Shown here: piece after piece, positions 1 to 9,204 of the stretch
Position numbering within the stretch: position 1 is the first letter of the stretch
Layout: every line of letters starts with the position of its first letter
Source of the DNA: Affinundibacterium fentianense
GTDB taxonomy: Bacteria > Pseudomonadota > Gammaproteobacteria > Burkholderiales > Burkholderiaceae_D
NCBI RefSeq assembly: GCF_018139545.1
Contig: NZ_JAGSPJ010000007.1
Span: forward strand, 186,001 to 250,000
Length of the DNA: 64,000 nt
Reading direction: 5' to 3'
Notes under the pieces: model-generated
What the model was told of the DNA's origin: nothing
What the model saw: only the letters and a program-made list of their open reading frames with translations
Databases searched by the model: none
Translations under genes and position numbers: made by a program

Positions 1-488
1 TGCGTGTCAGCATAAGCGTTCTGCCGCAAAGCATTTGTACCTTCAGAATTTGCCAAAAATTCTTGTGCGACATACACCTCATAGCCGCGCTTTCTTAAGA
101 AATCGCGGTAGCTCGCGTAAAAATGTTGTTCAGTTTGATTCGCATCGAGAGCTTGAAACTGCACGAAACTGACTGGCATCGCGTGAGATGCAAGATAGTC
201 GAGCAATGTGCTTAGCAGGGAAAGATAGTCATTCAAACGAGTTTGAAAAAAACTCGCGTCTTGGATGCATGAATCAATCAGAACGTGCTGAAAAGGTGTG
301 AATTGATCGTCTAGCTGAACCAGCTGCGCAATCACGTTGAAGATGCCACTTGAACCTATACTACGGTTATCGATTGTCGTCTTCTCTCCACTCTGAGCCA
401 AGAGACCCGCCACCCAGCCGTCGTGATAGACAGAGTTACTTTCACCCAGAATTAAAATAGAAGAAGGCATACTTGTGTTTGGATTCAT
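1..488 (-). CDS. SGNH/GDSL-like hydrolase, N-terminal part (runs off the left edge)
   Basis: The reading frame starts at ATG 486-488 on the reverse strand and stays open to base 1, so about 162 N-terminal residues are visible and the C terminus is outside the window. Residues 11-19 read ILILGESNS, which resembles block I (GDS with a catalytic serine) of SGNH-fold esterases and acyltransferases. A helix-rich stretch follows and then a strand reading VSFVQFQAL, as in an alpha/beta fold. There is no signal peptide, so a cytoplasmic enzyme acting on cell-envelope or polysaccharide substrates is possible. A second ATG at 468-470 is an alternative start, but the first has AGG-like bases upstream. 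The later catalytic Asp-His block cannot be seen, so the family call is tentative and the substrate unknown. Confidence 0.55.
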   Translation of the reverse strand, partial: MNPNTSMPSSILILGESNSVYHDGWVAGLLAQSGEKTTIDNRSIGSSGIFNVIAQLVQLDDQFTPFQHVLIDSCIQDASFFQTRLNDYLSLLSTLLDYLASHAMPVSFVQFQALDANQTEQHFYASYRDFLRKRGYEVYVAQEFLANSEGTNALRQNAYADT

Positions 489-597
489 ACCTAGACTTTC
501 GATACGCAGACGAAATGGAGAGGGTGCCAACGTATGCGGTCATGATCATACAGGACTGCTGGTCAGATTTCGTTTGAATGCGATGAAAATACAAAAA

Positions 598-636
598 CGG
601 CTGAATACACCGATTCAGCCGCTTCTTTTTTTTTTG
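598..636. terminator. Bidirectional Rho-independent terminator
   Basis: A perfect 9-bp stem, CGGCTGAAT (598-606) with ATTCAGCCG (613-621), encloses a 6-nt loop. A long T-run follows on the forward strand (622-636), and an A-run (593-597) gives a U-tract on the reverse strand. On the reverse strand it lies about 85 bp past the stop of the Calx-beta/RTX gene and separates it from the SGNH-like gene. Confidence 0.85.
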
Positions 637-705
637 GCATTCTGGGCTAGAAAAAATGCCTCGAATGCGCCTGTTTCACTGAGAGTTACCGATACCTCAA
701 AATCC

Positions 706-3700
706 TTAGAGATAGTTAAAGCCGGTATCGGGAATGCCAATCAAACTGACAGCGGAGTGCGTGTCGGTATTCGTGATTAAGGCCAGTGCATCCATGGTCT
801 TTTTAATCCCTAATTCTGAGGATAAATAACCTATCCCCATATCAACCGCCAACACCTTCGCAACGGCATAGCGGTTATCTAGTAGATCGGCAACCGCGCC
901 GTATTGTGCGTTGCCTTTAAATGTGTGCGCTGAGTTGAGAATGGATAAAGCAAGCCCACCCCGTGTGTTGTGTCCGGTTTGTAATTCGTTGTTCCAATAA
1001 CTTAAGCCTTCCGAATCCGCGCCATCTTTACGTCCCAGTACATTGCGATAGATCGTATTGATGAAATCGGTATTACTCATGCTCGCGGAATAGCCAGTTA
1101 GGGCAGAATAATTCACCCCAGCCTCGTAGAATGCATTTCCGACTTGTTCCAATGTCTTGCCGTTTTTGACTTCGCTTAACCAATAGGCTAAACCGTCTGC
1201 GTCGGGAATACGTTGGAAGAAAGCAATATACAGTTCAATGATTGACTTTGCTTTCTCTTCCGGAATCGAGGCAAATTGTGCACGTAATTGCGTGTTCACT
1301 GTTAAATCACTGAATTCAAATTTCTCAACACCAAGGAAGTTGTCGTTGCCATCAGTCGTGCGTTTATCACTGATTGTTCCCGCGCTGAAATTGAATAAAT
1401 AGTCTGCTAATTTGCCACTGAAAATCGCGGTATCAATCCCGTCGCCACCATTCAAAATATCGTTGCCGACACCGCCATTGAGGATATCGTTGCCGAGACC
1501 ACCTGATAAGACGTCCGCACCCGCGTTGCCAGTTAGACTGTCATTCCCGTCTAAACCGGACATAACATCGTCGAGGAAAGAGCCAACATAGCGGTCATTG
1601 CCTGCAGTGCCGTTATATACACCTTTGACGACCACCGTTGAAGCACTGGTCACTTTTTCGGCTTTACCTAGGCCATCGAGATAGCTTGCTGTGACACTCA
1701 ATGTCTTGCCGACCATACTGTCCGTGATGATGAGTTTCGCATCGGTCGCGCCATTGATTGCCGTGCCATCAGCATTCCATTGGTAGCTGACTTTACCCAT
1801 ACCGTCGATGTCCGCCAATTTATTGTTGACTTCGATTGTATTGTTTAAAAGTACTTCGCCTTGAATCGTTAATGTGCCTGTCGGGCTGCTGTTTTTCGGC
1901 GGTTCAGGATCATCGTTTAAAATAATGCCGACTGCCGTACTTTGTGCCAGTTTGATGCCGACTGCGCCAGACAATTTGACGGAGAATTCTTCATCTGCTT
2001 CGAATACGGTGTCACCCAATACCTTGATCTCAATCTTCTTACTTGCCTCGCCTGAAGCAAAATTGATGTCGCCTTGCGTATTTTCCAAGGCATTCAACAG
2101 GTCTGTGCTTAGTGACGCGGCGGAATCACCTTTTCCACTCACTTCCCAGTGTACAGACGCGATTTTTTTTAGATCGCCAGTGCGAGTGACGGTATATTCA
2201 AAAACCGTGTAGCCATCGTTGCCTTCTTTTTGCGATAGTGTGATCGGTGAGATCGAGACATTCGCGAAAGCATCGTCATCCATGATCGTTGTGGTGGCGC
2301 TAGCAGTGCCTATCGTTGTTCCGAAAGCATTCGTTAGCGTGATCTTTAGAGCTTCATTTTTTTCAATGCCCGTATCGCCAGCAACCCCAACTGAGACGAT
2401 AGCTTTTGTTTGACCAGGTACAAAAGTGACGCTGCCTGTTGTTCCGCTGGTAAAGAGTGTTAAGTCGGAGGTATTGATGATGCTGGAATCAAGATCAAAA
2501 CTGGTTGTCACGCCCCAAACCACCGTCGCTGTCTCGCTGATATCACCGCTGCGTGTTAGTTCAAAAGTGACGGGAGTCGTGCCATTATCGCCCTCGTAGA
2601 CCGAGTCATTGGTATTGGAAATCGATACTACAGGCAGGTCGCGTTCTTTGTCGTCATTGTGAATGATTCCGTAGGCAACCCCATTTCGAATCACGCCCGA
2701 AGTTGGATTGGAAAGTTCAACGCTGAATTGTTCATCAAACTCGGAGGCGGTATCACCATTGATTTGGATCTTGATGGTTTTGCTGAGTTCGCCAATCGCA
2801 AATGAGACCGTGCCAAATGCATTGCTTTCTGGAATATCGGTTCCGAGGTTGGCTGGAAATGCGCCCGATCCCTTAACCGTCCACATGACTGAGGATGCTT
2901 TGCTGGATAAAGCAGAATCCCGTTTGATCGTGAATTCGTAGAAGCGGCTGCCAGAATTCCCCTCGTCGATCGAAACGGTTTCTGTGCTAATGTCGTAACC
3001 GTAATCGTCATTTCGAATCACACCGATGGCATCGGCAGTTTTGATCGTTGCACCTATTGCATTCGCAAGATGCACTGTGAACTGTTCATCGTCTTCGCTA
3101 ACCCCATCACCAAATACTTTGACCGTAATGGTTTTTTTGGTCTCTCCCGCTGCAAATGTGACAGTGCCAGATTGTGCGTTAGTGTAGAAATCCATCTCGC
3201 TGGCTTTACCAGCTTCCACTGGTGTGTCTGGCAGATCGATTTGATTCGGCACACTCCAAAAAACCGACGAGACGCCATCCGTCGGACCTTCACGTGTAAT
3301 CTCAAAGGTGAAGGAAGTCGGTGCGCTCATGCCACCATTTCCCTCGGCTTTGTTGGCACTTAAAGGCGCAATGGACAGACTGGTTGGGACGGGCGCTGGC
3401 TCATCGTTTTTGATGACCCCAATTGCGGTTGATCGATCAATTAGTGTTCCAACGGGTTCCGATAAAATCACACTAAATTGTTCATCGGCTTCAAATACAG
3501 TATCTCCCATCATGTAAACGGTAATCGTTTTACTTGATTCGCCTGTTGCGAAGTTCACGATACCCGTTGCCGCATTCGATACATTGTAAATATCTGTTCC
3601 AATGTTAGCGGGATTGGCACCGGAACCGACGACCGTCCATTTAGCCGAAGAGGTAGCACTTAAATCGCCAGTCCGTTTGACGGTGAACGTGTAAGGTGTG

Positions 3701-3759
3701 GTGGCGGTATTGCCTTCATTTTTGAAATCGTAATCGGCTGTAATGGAAAGTCTAGGCAT
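706..3759 (-). CDS. Calx-beta / RTX / DUF4214 surface or secreted protein
   Basis: A protein of about 1017 residues built from repeats. Five Calx-beta-like beta-sandwich units of about 120 residues fill residues 1-630; each has an acidic EGN/EGD near its start, a GD-x-EADEQFSV core and an NDD end. An Ig-like linker follows (about 640-720), then RTX calcium-binding nonapeptides (GGLGND and GGVGND type, about 720-785) and a DUF4214 domain (about 833-945) that ends close to the C terminus. There is no Sec signal peptide. RTX proteins of this design usually leave by type I secretion and fold on calcium outside the cell, acting in adhesion or as S-layer-like proteins. No type I secretion genes are in the window. 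ATG 3757-3759 opens directly into the first Calx-beta unit (MPRLSI) and was preferred; an in-frame TTG at 3807 would add 16 residues. Neither has a clear ribosome-binding site. Confidence 0.85.
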   Translation of the reverse strand: MPRLSITADYDFKNEGNTATTPYTFTVKRTGDLSATSSAKWTVVGSGANPANIGTDIYNVSNAATGIVNFATGESSKTITVYMMGDTVFEADEQFSVILSEPVGTLIDRSTAIGVIKNDEPAPVPTSLSIAPLSANKAEGNGGMSAPTSFTFEITREGPTDGVSSVFWSVPNQIDLPDTPVEAGKASEMDFYTNAQSGTVTFAAGETKKTITVKVFGDGVSEDDEQFTVHLANAIGATIKTADAIGVIRNDDYGYDISTETVSIDEGNSGSRFYEFTIKRDSALSSKASSVMWTVKGSGAFPANLGTDIPESNAFGTVSFAIGELSKTIKIQINGDTASEFDEQFSVELSNPTSGVIRNGVAYGIIHNDDKERDLPVVSISNTNDSVYEGDNGTTPVTFELTRSGDISETATVVWGVTTSFDLDSSIINTSDLTLFTSGTTGSVTFVPGQTKAIVSVGVAGDTGIEKNEALKITLTNAFGTTIGTASATTTIMDDDAFANVSISPITLSQKEGNDGYTVFEYTVTRTGDLKKIASVHWEVSGKGDSAASLSTDLLNALENTQGDINFASGEASKKIEIKVLGDTVFEADEEFSVKLSGAVGIKLAQSTAVGIILNDDPEPPKNSSPTGTLTIQGEVLLNNTIEVNNKLADIDGMGKVSYQWNADGTAINGATDAKLIITDSMVGKTLSVTASYLDGLGKAEKVTSASTVVVKGVYNGTAGNDRYVGSFLDDVMSGLDGNDSLTGNAGADVLSGGLGNDILNGGVGNDILNGGDGIDTAIFSGKLADYLFNFSAGTISDKRTTDGNDNFLGVEKFEFSDLTVNTQLRAQFASIPEEKAKSIIELYIAFFQRIPDADGLAYWLSEVKNGKTLEQVGNAFYEAGVNYSALTGYSASMSNTDFINTIYRNVLGRKDGADSEGLSYWNNELQTGHNTRGGLALSILNSAHTFKGNAQYGAVADLLDNRYAVAKVLAVDMGIGYLSSELGIKKTMDALALITNTDTHSAVSLIGIPDTGFNYL

Positions 3760-3840
3760 AGGATGAGCGGTGTGATTGCTGGAAGCGTTAGAGGAAATGT
3801 GTAGCAAGAAAAACTTGTTAAAATAAAAAAAATTTGCTGG

Positions 3841-3869
3841 ATTATCAATGATCAGAATGACAAAAGCAA
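3841..3869 (-). promoter_or_regulatory. Candidate sigma-70 promoter of the Calx-beta/RTX gene
   Basis: On the reverse strand, TTGCTT (3864-3869) is followed after exactly 17 bp by GATAAT (3841-3846), five of six matches to the -10 consensus. Transcription would start near 3833, which suits the ATG at 3759 or the TTG at 3807. The -35 box is weak. Confidence 0.4.
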
Positions 3870-4122
3870 TAACAAACTGAAATGCTTATTCTGAATGATA
3901 GCGATTTGAACGGAGCGGCTTCAAATGTCGTCCGCTTAGAGAATTGGATAGTGGAAGCAGCCAGCTTGACTCTAGCAAAAGTGGTATCTCTTGGCGCCAG
4001 ATTGTCGCAATAAAACGTAGCTTGCCATTCGCCTAAGAAATGGTGAGAAGTCGTATCGAAAGCGCGCGCAAGCCTGCAATAAAGCAGTGTGTCGTGGTCA
4101 AATGTACGATGAACTTGGTGAA
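3870..4122. other. Intergenic stretch, nothing recognised
   Basis: Together with the promoter and leader, 3760-4122 lies between two reverse-strand genes. I see no convincing ORF, strong hairpin or repeat. No clear terminator for the solute-binding gene ending at 4123 was found. Confidence 0.5.
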
Positions 4123-5067
4123 TTAAGGTTTAAACCAATACTGACTTTGCTGAAGTGGTAGTGAGCCTTCTTTTATGAGTGGATTTTTGAGTTCAAAGAT
4201 GATGCGATTCTTAATATTTGCGTCTCGAATAAATTGCGCAAAATAGCGGTTAAATACTTTTTCAAAGCTACCATCGTCGACGGCACGCTTTAATCCGCGA
4301 GTCAGATCCTCAGCCAGTTGGGTTTTCTCAGGCGCGACGAAAAAATAGAAGGCGGTCGGATAGTGAAGAATCACATTCGTATCGATGGCGAGTTGGCGAT
4401 AGTCAGCGTTCTTTTTTTCATTCCAGATCGCAATGACAGGTCTAGGGAAATAATCAAAACGCTTTGCCCGTAACATATTGCCTAGAGACTCGTCGGAACC
4501 GGTAATGACAGGCAATCCATTGCTTCGGAGAATATCGGTATCCGGCCATAGATTGCCTTGACCCGCGCGAAATTTGGCTAAGTCTTCTTTTGTTCGAACT
4601 TTCTCAAGGAGGTTGGGATTGTCTTGATGGACAAAAGGTATGCGCCAACCAAAAAAACCTTTGTCGATCGGGACTTTAATAGCGCGTATTTGTTGCTCCC
4701 TCTCGTCACTGGTCATGGTCCAGATAACATCTAGCTTACCTTGATTGAGGGACATTTCGTAAATTTGACGGGCCTGAGGGATCGGCGATTCCTTGGATTT
4801 CACAACAAGGTAAGGTCGTCCGCTTTTCTTGATCGCGAGGTTTAAGATCTCAACAATATAACTGGCAATAGGATCGTTTGTTTTTTCCAAATCTTGGATG
4901 CGTAGGGGAATAGGCGAAGGGCCATTCTGTGCATGAATGCTTGAACTAAGGATCACCATCACGATACCGAGCAAACAAAACAGGGCCGACATGCCGTGTG
5001 CAAATTGCTTGCTGCGATTGCAAGTCAGTGATTTGCTTGTAGGGCAGAGATCGTCAAAATTCTGCAT
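4123..5067 (-). CDS. Periplasmic solute-binding protein (SBP_bac_3-like), orphan
   Basis: A 314-residue exported protein. Residues 26-46 form a hydrophobic signal segment ending SIHA, with likely cleavage before QNG. The mature part has the pattern of family 3 solute-binding proteins: an opening strand with IPLRIQDL, the stretch KFRAGQGNLWPDTDILR (about 159-175), and FYFFVAPEKTQLAEDLTRGL (about 250-269) as in polar amino-acid binding proteins. No permease or ATPase is next to it. Orphan members of this family are common in Oxalobacteraceae and may serve a distant transporter or act as sensors; the ligand is unknown. The start at 5067 leaves a long charged pre-region, and ATG at residue 26 is a plausible shorter start. 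Confidence 0.75.
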   Translation of the reverse strand: MQNFDDLCPTSKSLTCNRSKQFAHGMSALFCLLGIVMVILSSSIHAQNGPSPIPLRIQDLEKTNDPIASYIVEILNLAIKKSGRPYLVVKSKESPIPQARQIYEMSLNQGKLDVIWTMTSDEREQQIRAIKVPIDKGFFGWRIPFVHQDNPNLLEKVRTKEDLAKFRAGQGNLWPDTDILRSNGLPVITGSDESLGNMLRAKRFDYFPRPVIAIWNEKKNADYRQLAIDTNVILHYPTAFYFFVAPEKTQLAEDLTRGLKRAVDDGSFEKVFNRYFAQFIRDANIKNRIIFELKNPLIKEGSLPLQQSQYWFKP

Positions 5068-5478
5068 AAAGGTCTTTTTCGCCTAAAGAGTAAAAGCGGT
5101 GCTGCTCGGTTTGTCTGATCTTATTTTAATTCTACCTATCGACACTAGATTAAACGTAATAGGTGTCTGCTGGCAATCGACATTTAATTGAATTGGACGA
5201 AATCAGCAATAAGAGCGCGCATTTTCTTTTCTAGAGAGGTTGAGTTGGTTGAGCCCGGCTTGTGTTGCGAAAGATCAAATGACGTATAGACATTGTCGCT
5301 CGCCGAGCTTTGCAACGCTGATCGCTATTGTCCGATTTTTCGGTAATGTGCGAGTTCGAACACCGCGTTGATAAACAACAAATCGATTGTCTTAGCGATA
5401 TAGGCTCGTTACTATCAATTCCGATTTGTGGCGATGCTGAAGTCAGCGCGGACAATTTAATACAGAGAGGAAACGAGA
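5068..5478. other. Divergent intergenic region, nothing recognised
   Basis: About 410 bp between the reverse-strand solute-binding gene and the forward TM2 gene. It must hold both promoters, but I could not find well-spaced -35/-10 pairs. Only the ribosome-binding site AGAGGAAACGAG just before 5479 is clear. Confidence 0.5.
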
Positions 5479-5832
5479 ATGGATGAAGTGATGACAAAGG
5501 GTATCGATGAAAAATTTTGTAGTGAATGCGGATCGGTTATTAAGGTCAAAGCGGAAATTTGTCCTAAATGTGGCGTTCGTCAATTGCCTGTCCCTAATTC
5601 AATTAATCTTGGAACATTAGCCCCGAATGGCAAGAGCAAAATTGCGGCGGCTTTGTTTGCTTTCTTTTTGGGCTGGCTGGGTGGGCATAAATTTTATTTA
5701 GGTCAAATTGGTTTAGGAATACTCTATTTATTGTTTTTCTGGACAGGTATTCCAGCGATTGTCGGGTTTATCGAAGCCATCCTGTTTTTGGTAATGCAAG
5801 ATGAGGAATTTAATCGAAAGTATGGGCAGTGA
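5479..5832 (+). CDS. Zinc-ribbon TM2-domain membrane protein
   Basis: A 117-residue protein. Residues 14-31 hold two CxxC knuckles (C14, C17, C28, C31), a zinc ribbon. After a linker, two membrane helices (about 55-73 and 78-105) carry the TM2 signature: FFLGWLGGHKFYLGQ, then a second helix ending with EAILFLVMQDEEFNRKYG. TM2 proteins are small inner-membrane proteins with no settled function; bacterial versions often have an N-terminal zinc ribbon like this. ATG 5479 follows a good ribosome-binding site (AGAGGAAAC), and a strong terminator lies 26 bp past the stop, so it is probably transcribed alone. Confidence 0.85.
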   Translation: MDEVMTKGIDEKFCSECGSVIKVKAEICPKCGVRQLPVPNSINLGTLAPNGKSKIAAALFAFFLGWLGGHKFYLGQIGLGILYLLFFWTGIPAIVGFIEAILFLVMQDEEFNRKYGQ

Positions 5833-5858
5833 TAGCGGAGGAAATTCACCTTGAAAAA

Positions 5859-5887
5859 ACGGCTCGCTACATCGAGCCGTTTTTTTG
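5859..5887 (+). terminator. Rho-independent terminator after the TM2 gene
   Basis: Perfect 8-bp stem ACGGCTCG (5859-5866) / CGAGCCGT (5873-5880), 6-nt loop, then a T-run from 5881. An A-run on the left flank (5854-5859) may let it work in both directions. Confidence 0.88.
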
Positions 5888-6031
5888 TTTTTGGGATAAT
5901 GGCATGAATCGACGCGGATATGTTGAGAGGTCAACCAACCACGGCGCCCCCGCGTTCTATGCATTTGCACGACGTGTCGGATCGAGCATGGCCGCATAAG
6001 AGCATGGAATAGGGATGAGAGGAGAGAGGCG

Positions 6032-6424
6032 ATGAGAGCGAGATTGTTATTAATTGGTTGTGGCTTTTTCTCGGTGATGATGGCATACGCGACAGACTCA
6101 TATGCATTGGCCTTTCGCTGTAATAACTATGTCGTTGATGTTGGGATGCACAAGGTCGAGGTGATGCAAAAGTGTGGTGTGCCTGCCGCACGAGAACAGC
6201 GCACAGAACGCCGTCGAATAGGGCTACGTCAGGCTAGTCCTACGCTTCCTTACTCCGTCAATCAGTATTCCGGTGATACACGAACTGGTCTCGAATTTGA
6301 GCGGGAAATCGACATTCAATTGGAAGAATGGGTATACAATTTTGGCCCGCAACGCTTCATGCAGTTATTGACTTTTGAAGACGGTCGTTTGAAAAAAATT
6401 CAAGAATTGAGCTACGGGCAATAA
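6032..6424 (+). CDS. DUF2845 domain-containing exported protein
   Basis: A 130-residue protein with a signal peptide (hydrophobic core 5-20, likely cleavage after SYALA, residue 27). The mature part has the DUF2845 layout: an early FRC (C30), the stretch VVDVGMHKVEVMQKCGVP (C48 following), then EEWVYNFGPQRFM and LTFEDGRLKKIQELSYG at the C terminus. The two cysteines could form a disulfide. It resembles small periplasmic lipid- or wall-associated proteins of the BamE/SmpA-like fold (my inference); the function is not known. The start follows a strong GAGGAGAGAGG ribosome-binding site. It stands alone and converges on kup. Confidence 0.8.
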   Translation: MRARLLLIGCGFFSVMMAYATDSYALAFRCNNYVVDVGMHKVEVMQKCGVPAAREQRTERRRIGLRQASPTLPYSVNQYSGDTRTGLEFEREIDIQLEEWVYNFGPQRFMQLLTFEDGRLKKIQELSYGQ

Positions 6425-6463
6425 GCCTAAGTCTTGTACAAATCCCCGGTTTTTGGCCTAGTA

Positions 6464-6516
6464 CGGGAATGCAAGCTTCCCGCGAGACTTGTCCACCCTA
6501 TGAGGGCGAACAAGTC
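6464..6516. terminator. Convergent hairpins between the DUF2845 gene and kup
   Basis: Two stem-loops lie in the 106-bp gap between convergent genes. The first is CGGGAA (6464-6469) / TTCCCG (6477-6482). The second is GACTTGT (6486-6492) / ACAAGTC (6510-6516), with a nested CCCT (6496-6499) / AGGG (6503-6506). Neither has a real T-run, so termination is an inference from position. Confidence 0.35.
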
Positions 6517-6530
6517 GGTTGACAAGCGTT

Positions 6531-8423
6531 CTAAATTTGAACGCGCGTCCCAAGTTCAATCACCGAATTGTTTGGTAAGTGAAAGAAGTCAGCAACACTG
6601 CGTGAATTGCGGGACATCAAAGCGAACAAGAGTTCGCGCCAATGCGCCATTCCCGTGCCTTTCGTCGGAACCACAATCTCCCGACTCAAAAAATACGAGG
6701 TTTCAAATAAATTGATTTGCAGGCCGTGTTGCTCGCATTGTTCTAATGCTCTTGGCAAATTGGGCTCATCCTTAAAGCCGTAATTGACTTTGACTTTCCA
6801 GAAGCAAGGCACTAGTGGTTCAACTTGTATCCGTTCATTTTCAGCGATCCATGGCACATCATGAAAGACCACAGTCAATATCAAATTGCGCTCATGTAGC
6901 ACTTGATTGTGCTTGAGGTTGTGCATTAATGCTTGTGGAACCGTAGCTGGATTGGCGACCGCATAGATGGCCGTACGTGCAGCGCGGTGCATGTTATCTT
7001 CCGATAGCGCTGTGATGAATGGCAGCAATTCTGGATCATCTTGCTGAATATGCTGAATCAACAATTCGCGCCCACGTCGCCAGGTTGCCATGATCGTGAA
7101 AATCAATGCGCCTAGAACCAAGGGAAACCAACCGCCTTCGATAATCTTGAAAGAGCATGAGATGACCAATAAAGTGTCCAAGGTCATAAAGAGTCCAGTC
7201 GCCCCCAGTGCTACAGTCAAGGGATAATTCCATCCATGGCGGACGACAAAAAAGGTCAGCAAGGTCGTGATGAACATGGTCACGGTGACTGCGATACCAT
7301 AAGCACCCGCCATGGCGGATGAGCTACCAAATCCAATAACCGTTAGCAACACACCGATTAGGAGGATCCAATTGACAGTGGGAATGTAAATCTGCCCGAT
7401 CTCTTTTGCCGACGTAAAATGCACAAGCATACGTGGTAGCAGGCCGAGTTGGATCGCCTGTTTGGTCATTGAGTAGGCCCCAGAAATGACAGCTTGGGAA
7501 GCGATGACAGTCGCGATAGTCGCGAGGATGACAGCCGGAAGCAGTAGTAGATCTGGAAATAGCTGGAAAAATGGATTGGCAATCGCATTCGCATCGCGCA
7601 TCAGCAGTGCACCTTGCCCCATATAATTGAGCGCTAAGGCCGGCAGTACAAGTCCTGTCCAAGCTAGACGGATAGGCCTTTTTCCAAAATGTCCCATGTC
7701 GGCATATAAGGCTTCGGCTCCTGTGAATGCGAGCACCACCGCACCCATGACGATGAAGAGGTGGGCTCCTTGTTGCCATAAGAATTGCACTGCCCGAATC
7801 GGATTTAAGGCAGCCAGAATGGCGGGTTGCTGCTGAATCTGCAAGATACCGAAAATCGCTAAACTGCTAAACCAAAGCACGATGATAGGGCCAAATAGCT
7901 TACCCACAACCGAGGTGCCGTATCGTTGCATCGCAAATAGTGCAATCAAGATACCAATTGAAATAGGTAGCACGTAGGGTTTGAAATGGGGTGAGACGAC
8001 TTCTAAGCCTTCAACAGCACTCAAAACAGAGATGGCAGGAGTAATCACGCTGTCACCATAAAAAAGAGCCGCGCCCAATACGCCAATCAGCAGTAAACTC
8101 ATGCGGCGCAAGTAGGTCGAACCCGCGGCTTTGCTCGCCAAGGCGGTGAGTGCCATGATGCCACCTTCACCGCGATTGTCAGCACGCAAAATCAGCGTGA
8201 CATACTTGAGAGTGACTACGGTCATTAAGCCCCAAAATATGACGGAAACCACACCAATAATATGCTCGACATCGAGAGGTACGCCAGTGTGTGGGCTGAA
8301 TATCTCTTTCATAGTGTAGAGTGGACTTGTACCAATGTCGCCATAGACCACGCCAAGTGCACCGAGCGTAAGCGCAGCGATGCTTTCACGTTGGGTCTGT
8401 GATGAATTCGAAAAGGAGCGCAT
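6531..8423 (-). CDS. kup: Low-affinity potassium:proton symporter Kup
   Basis: A 630-residue inner-membrane protein of usual Kup/HAK/KT length. The N terminus has the family signature [22 protein letters not shown] (about residues 22-43). Around twelve hydrophobic segments follow to about residue 445, including [22 protein letters not shown] (about 116-137). A cytoplasmic C-terminal domain then ends with [21 protein letters not shown]. Kup imports K+ with H+ and works when K+ is plentiful or the medium acidic. It lies 85 bp downstream of the reverse-strand kdpD-like/kdpE pair and may be co-transcribed with it, which would place a constitutive carrier under a K+-sensing regulator. The hairpins at 6464-6516 lie just past its stop. 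Confidence 0.96.
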   Translation of the reverse strand: MRSFSNSSQTQRESIAALTLGALGVVYGDIGTSPLYTMKEIFSPHTGVPLDVEHIIGVVSVIFWGLMTVVTLKYVTLILRADNRGEGGIMALTALASKAAGSTYLRRMSLLLIGVLGAALFYGDSVITPAISVLSAVEGLEVVSPHFKPYVLPISIGILIALFAMQRYGTSVVGKLFGPIIVLWFSSLAIFGILQIQQQPAILAALNPIRAVQFLWQQGAHLFIVMGAVVLAFTGAEALYADMGHFGKRPIRLAWTGLVLPALALNYMGQGALLMRDANAIANPFFQLFPDLLLLPAVILATIATVIASQAVISGAYSMTKQAIQLGLLPRMLVHFTSAKEIGQIYIPTVNWILLIGVLLTVIGFGSSSAMAGAYGIAVTVTMFITTLLTFFVVRHGWNYPLTVALGATGLFMTLDTLLVISCSFKIIEGGWFPLVLGALIFTIMATWRRGRELLIQHIQQDDPELLPFITALSEDNMHRAARTAIYAVANPATVPQALMHNLKHNQVLHERNLILTVVFHDVPWIAENERIQVEPLVPCFWKVKVNYGFKDEPNLPRALEQCEQHGLQINLFETSYFLSREIVVPTKGTGMAHWRELLFALMSRNSRSVADFFHLPNNSVIELGTRVQI

Positions 8424-8508
8424 AAAAACCTGACAAAAGAATGAACAGGTTGAAATTGTCTCGGTTCAGGTGTTAGGAAGACATAAGGACAATGATCTGC
8501 TGCAAAAA

Positions 8509-9204
8509 CTAGGCATCTTCTTCCATCGCCAATCGATATCCAACGCCCGTTTCAGTCAACAGATAACGAGGTTCCGCTGGGTTGTCCTCTATTTTTGCGC
8601 GTAACTGTGCCATGTAGAGACGGAGATAATGGGTATGTTCGACATAGTCAGGTCCCCACACATCGCTTAGTAACTGCCTGTGAGTGACGAGATAGCCAGC
8701 ACTGCGAACTAAGCGCGCCAATAGATTGAATTCAGTTGGTGTTAAGTGTAATACCTGACCGCGCAAGCTTACCAATCGCTTGGCGAGATCGACATGTAAT
8801 TCGCGCTGAGAAAACGTCGTGGTTGCTGCCATCAAGCGAGTTCCTCGATGGCGCAAGGCGACTCGTATGCGTGCAAGCAATTCTGGGATACTAAATGGCT
8901 TTGTCAAGAAATCATCTGCACCGGTATCAAGTAATCGAATTTTTTGCTTCTCTTGATGACGCGCGGAAATAATCAATATCGGTAAATTGTGTTGGGTGCG
9001 AACCAGCTTCACCAACTGCTCACCATCTCCGTCTGGTAAGCCAAGGTCCAACAACAATACATCAGGCAAAGCGTGGTGTAGCATCGCTGCTGCTTCGCTT
9101 ACCGATGCTGCGGTCTGCACTACAAAGCCTTCGACCGTCAAACTGGCACGGATCAGGGAGCGGATCTCCTTATCGTCTTCGACTATCAATACACGTATCG
9201 TCAT
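8509..9204 (-). CDS. kdpE: KdpE-type response regulator (copy 1, paired with the short KdpD)
   Basis: An OmpR/PhoB-family regulator of 231 residues. The receiver has acidic E9-D10-D11, phospho-acceptor D53 in LLLDLGLPDG and the lysine of FLTKPFS. The C-terminal winged helix shows the KdpE-like HLTPTEFNLLARLVRSAGYLVTHRQLL and a closing YLLTETGVGYRL. ATG 9202-9204 overlaps the stop of the upstream kinase gene as ATGA, which fixes the start; a longer frame exists but would begin inside the kinase gene. KdpE proteins switch on kdpFABC when K+ is low. A second, diverged KdpE is encoded at 18641-19372 on the other side of kdpFABC, so the division of work between the two is open. Confidence 0.9.
   Translation of the reverse strand: MTIRVLIVEDDKEIRSLIRASLTVEGFVVQTAASVSEAAAMLHHALPDVLLLDLGLPDGDGEQLVKLVRTQHNLPILIISARHQEKQKIRLLDTGADDFLTKPFSIPELLARIRVALRHRGTRLMAATTTFSQRELHVDLAKRLVSLRGQVLHLTPTEFNLLARLVRSAGYLVTHRQLLSDVWGPDYVEHTHYLRLYMAQLRAKIEDNPAEPRYLLTETGVGYRLAMEEDA

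Noticed and set aside
1420..1600. Regularly spaced repeats that could suggest a CRISPR array
   Set aside because: They are the in-frame RTX nonapeptide codons of the Calx-beta protein and are imperfect with no spacers. The GTTATCCCTA repeat at 45614 is likewise too short for CRISPR.
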